This document shows positions 63,611-64,000 of a DNA stretch of 64,000 bases, in pieces. Position numbers and translations under genes: made by a program. Every line of letters begins with the position of its first letter. Position 1 is the first letter of the stretch. Source of the DNA: Brachycybe producta. Taxonomy: Eukaryota; Arthropoda; Diplopoda; Playtdesmida; Andrognathidae. The stretch lies in NCBI GenBank assembly GCA_036925085.1, contig JAUPFP010000052.1, positions 248,001 through 312,000 on the forward strand, in the 5' to 3' direction. The notes below the pieces were generated by a model, which had not been told where the DNA came from, did not search any database, and saw nothing but the letters and a program-made list of their open reading frames with translations.

Positions 63611-64000
63611 TGAACTCTGTCCCGAAGTTATTTCTAAATAATAATTCTTAGCACAAAAAAAAAAAATTTCCTAATGAGAATTTTTCGGAAATCTTCAGCT
63701 TTAAAATGACTCCATTTTCGGCCACTTTTTCTCAGGAAACACAATTAAAATGCTGAGTTGAATAATTTTTATTTTAAAAAATAAGACGTTTAACCGAGTT
63801 TGTTAAGTGAAATTAGTGAAAAATTCCATCTTAGTTTAAAAAACTCCCACACTTAAATGGGAACCAAACACAAGAAAAATCATTTCCTCGCATTGATTTC
63901 GAGCCAATAAAACTTAAATTTCTAGAAAAAGGTTGACATTTTTCATCAATTTCCTCCAATTGAATTTCAAATAAATATTTCTTCTTCTTCAAATAAATAA
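63611..64000. other. AT-rich right end
   Basis: No gene, motif cluster or repeat could be supported in the last 390 bases. Confidence 0.4.

Overview
This window is nuclear DNA from a bilaterian animal, most likely a non-vertebrate. The genes are split by GT-AG introns of 50 bp to 16 kb, introns and spacers are AT-rich, and every recognisable protein is metazoan (Par-3, a PMEPA1/LDLRAD4-type receptor, a Neuralized-SOCS protein, a BMP-family ligand and Pinhead). I cannot fix the phylum. All gene models were built by hand from reading frame, intron phase and remembered family resemblance; no database search was run.

Layout. 1-3423 (-): the 5' half of a Par-3 gene (N-terminal oligomerisation domain, PDZ1, PDZ2, start of PDZ3), running off the left edge. 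11150-38009 (-): a type I membrane protein with signal peptide, CUB, LDLa, transmembrane segment and a tail carrying PPNR and PPPY motifs, a PMEPA1/LDLRAD4 relative with two very long introns. 39215-40164 (-): a NEURL2-like NHR plus SOCS-box protein. 42675-45375 (+) and 47535-48562 (-): two small convergent genes for secreted Ser/Thr-rich peptides, each with a nine-base first coding exon (MKS or MKT), set in a tandemly duplicated and rearranged block. 49983-51864 (-): a complete BMP-type ligand, best read as ADMP. 55212-62044 (-): a complete Pinhead-like protein with three cysteine-rich repeats. ADMP and Pinhead sit in tandem, a known conserved gene pair.

Functional theme. ADMP (secreted ligand), Pinhead (secreted partner or antagonist) and the PMEPA1-type protein (Smad-binding PPNR and NEDD4-binding PPxY motifs) all belong to BMP/TGF-beta signalling. 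Whether their proximity matters is unknown.

Non-coding DNA. Introns and spacers are full of one dispersed foldback family. Each arm carries an outer motif TTAGAAACTAGAAGRGTA and an inner motif ATCTTTCAAAATAAACTTTT. Arms occur as long hairpins, two compact hairpins with 37-bp stems, solo arms and tandem arrays, and a minisatellite of about 1 kb seems to have grown from one arm end. Several short TIR element families are also present: a GGGCGGAGC family, a GGGCTCGGA family, a TACGGAGCCCTGC family, a pogo-like element and a 685-bp element with TTA target duplications. CTCF-consensus-like motifs (CCACTAGATGGCGC) are dense between about 30.7 and 41.2 kb.
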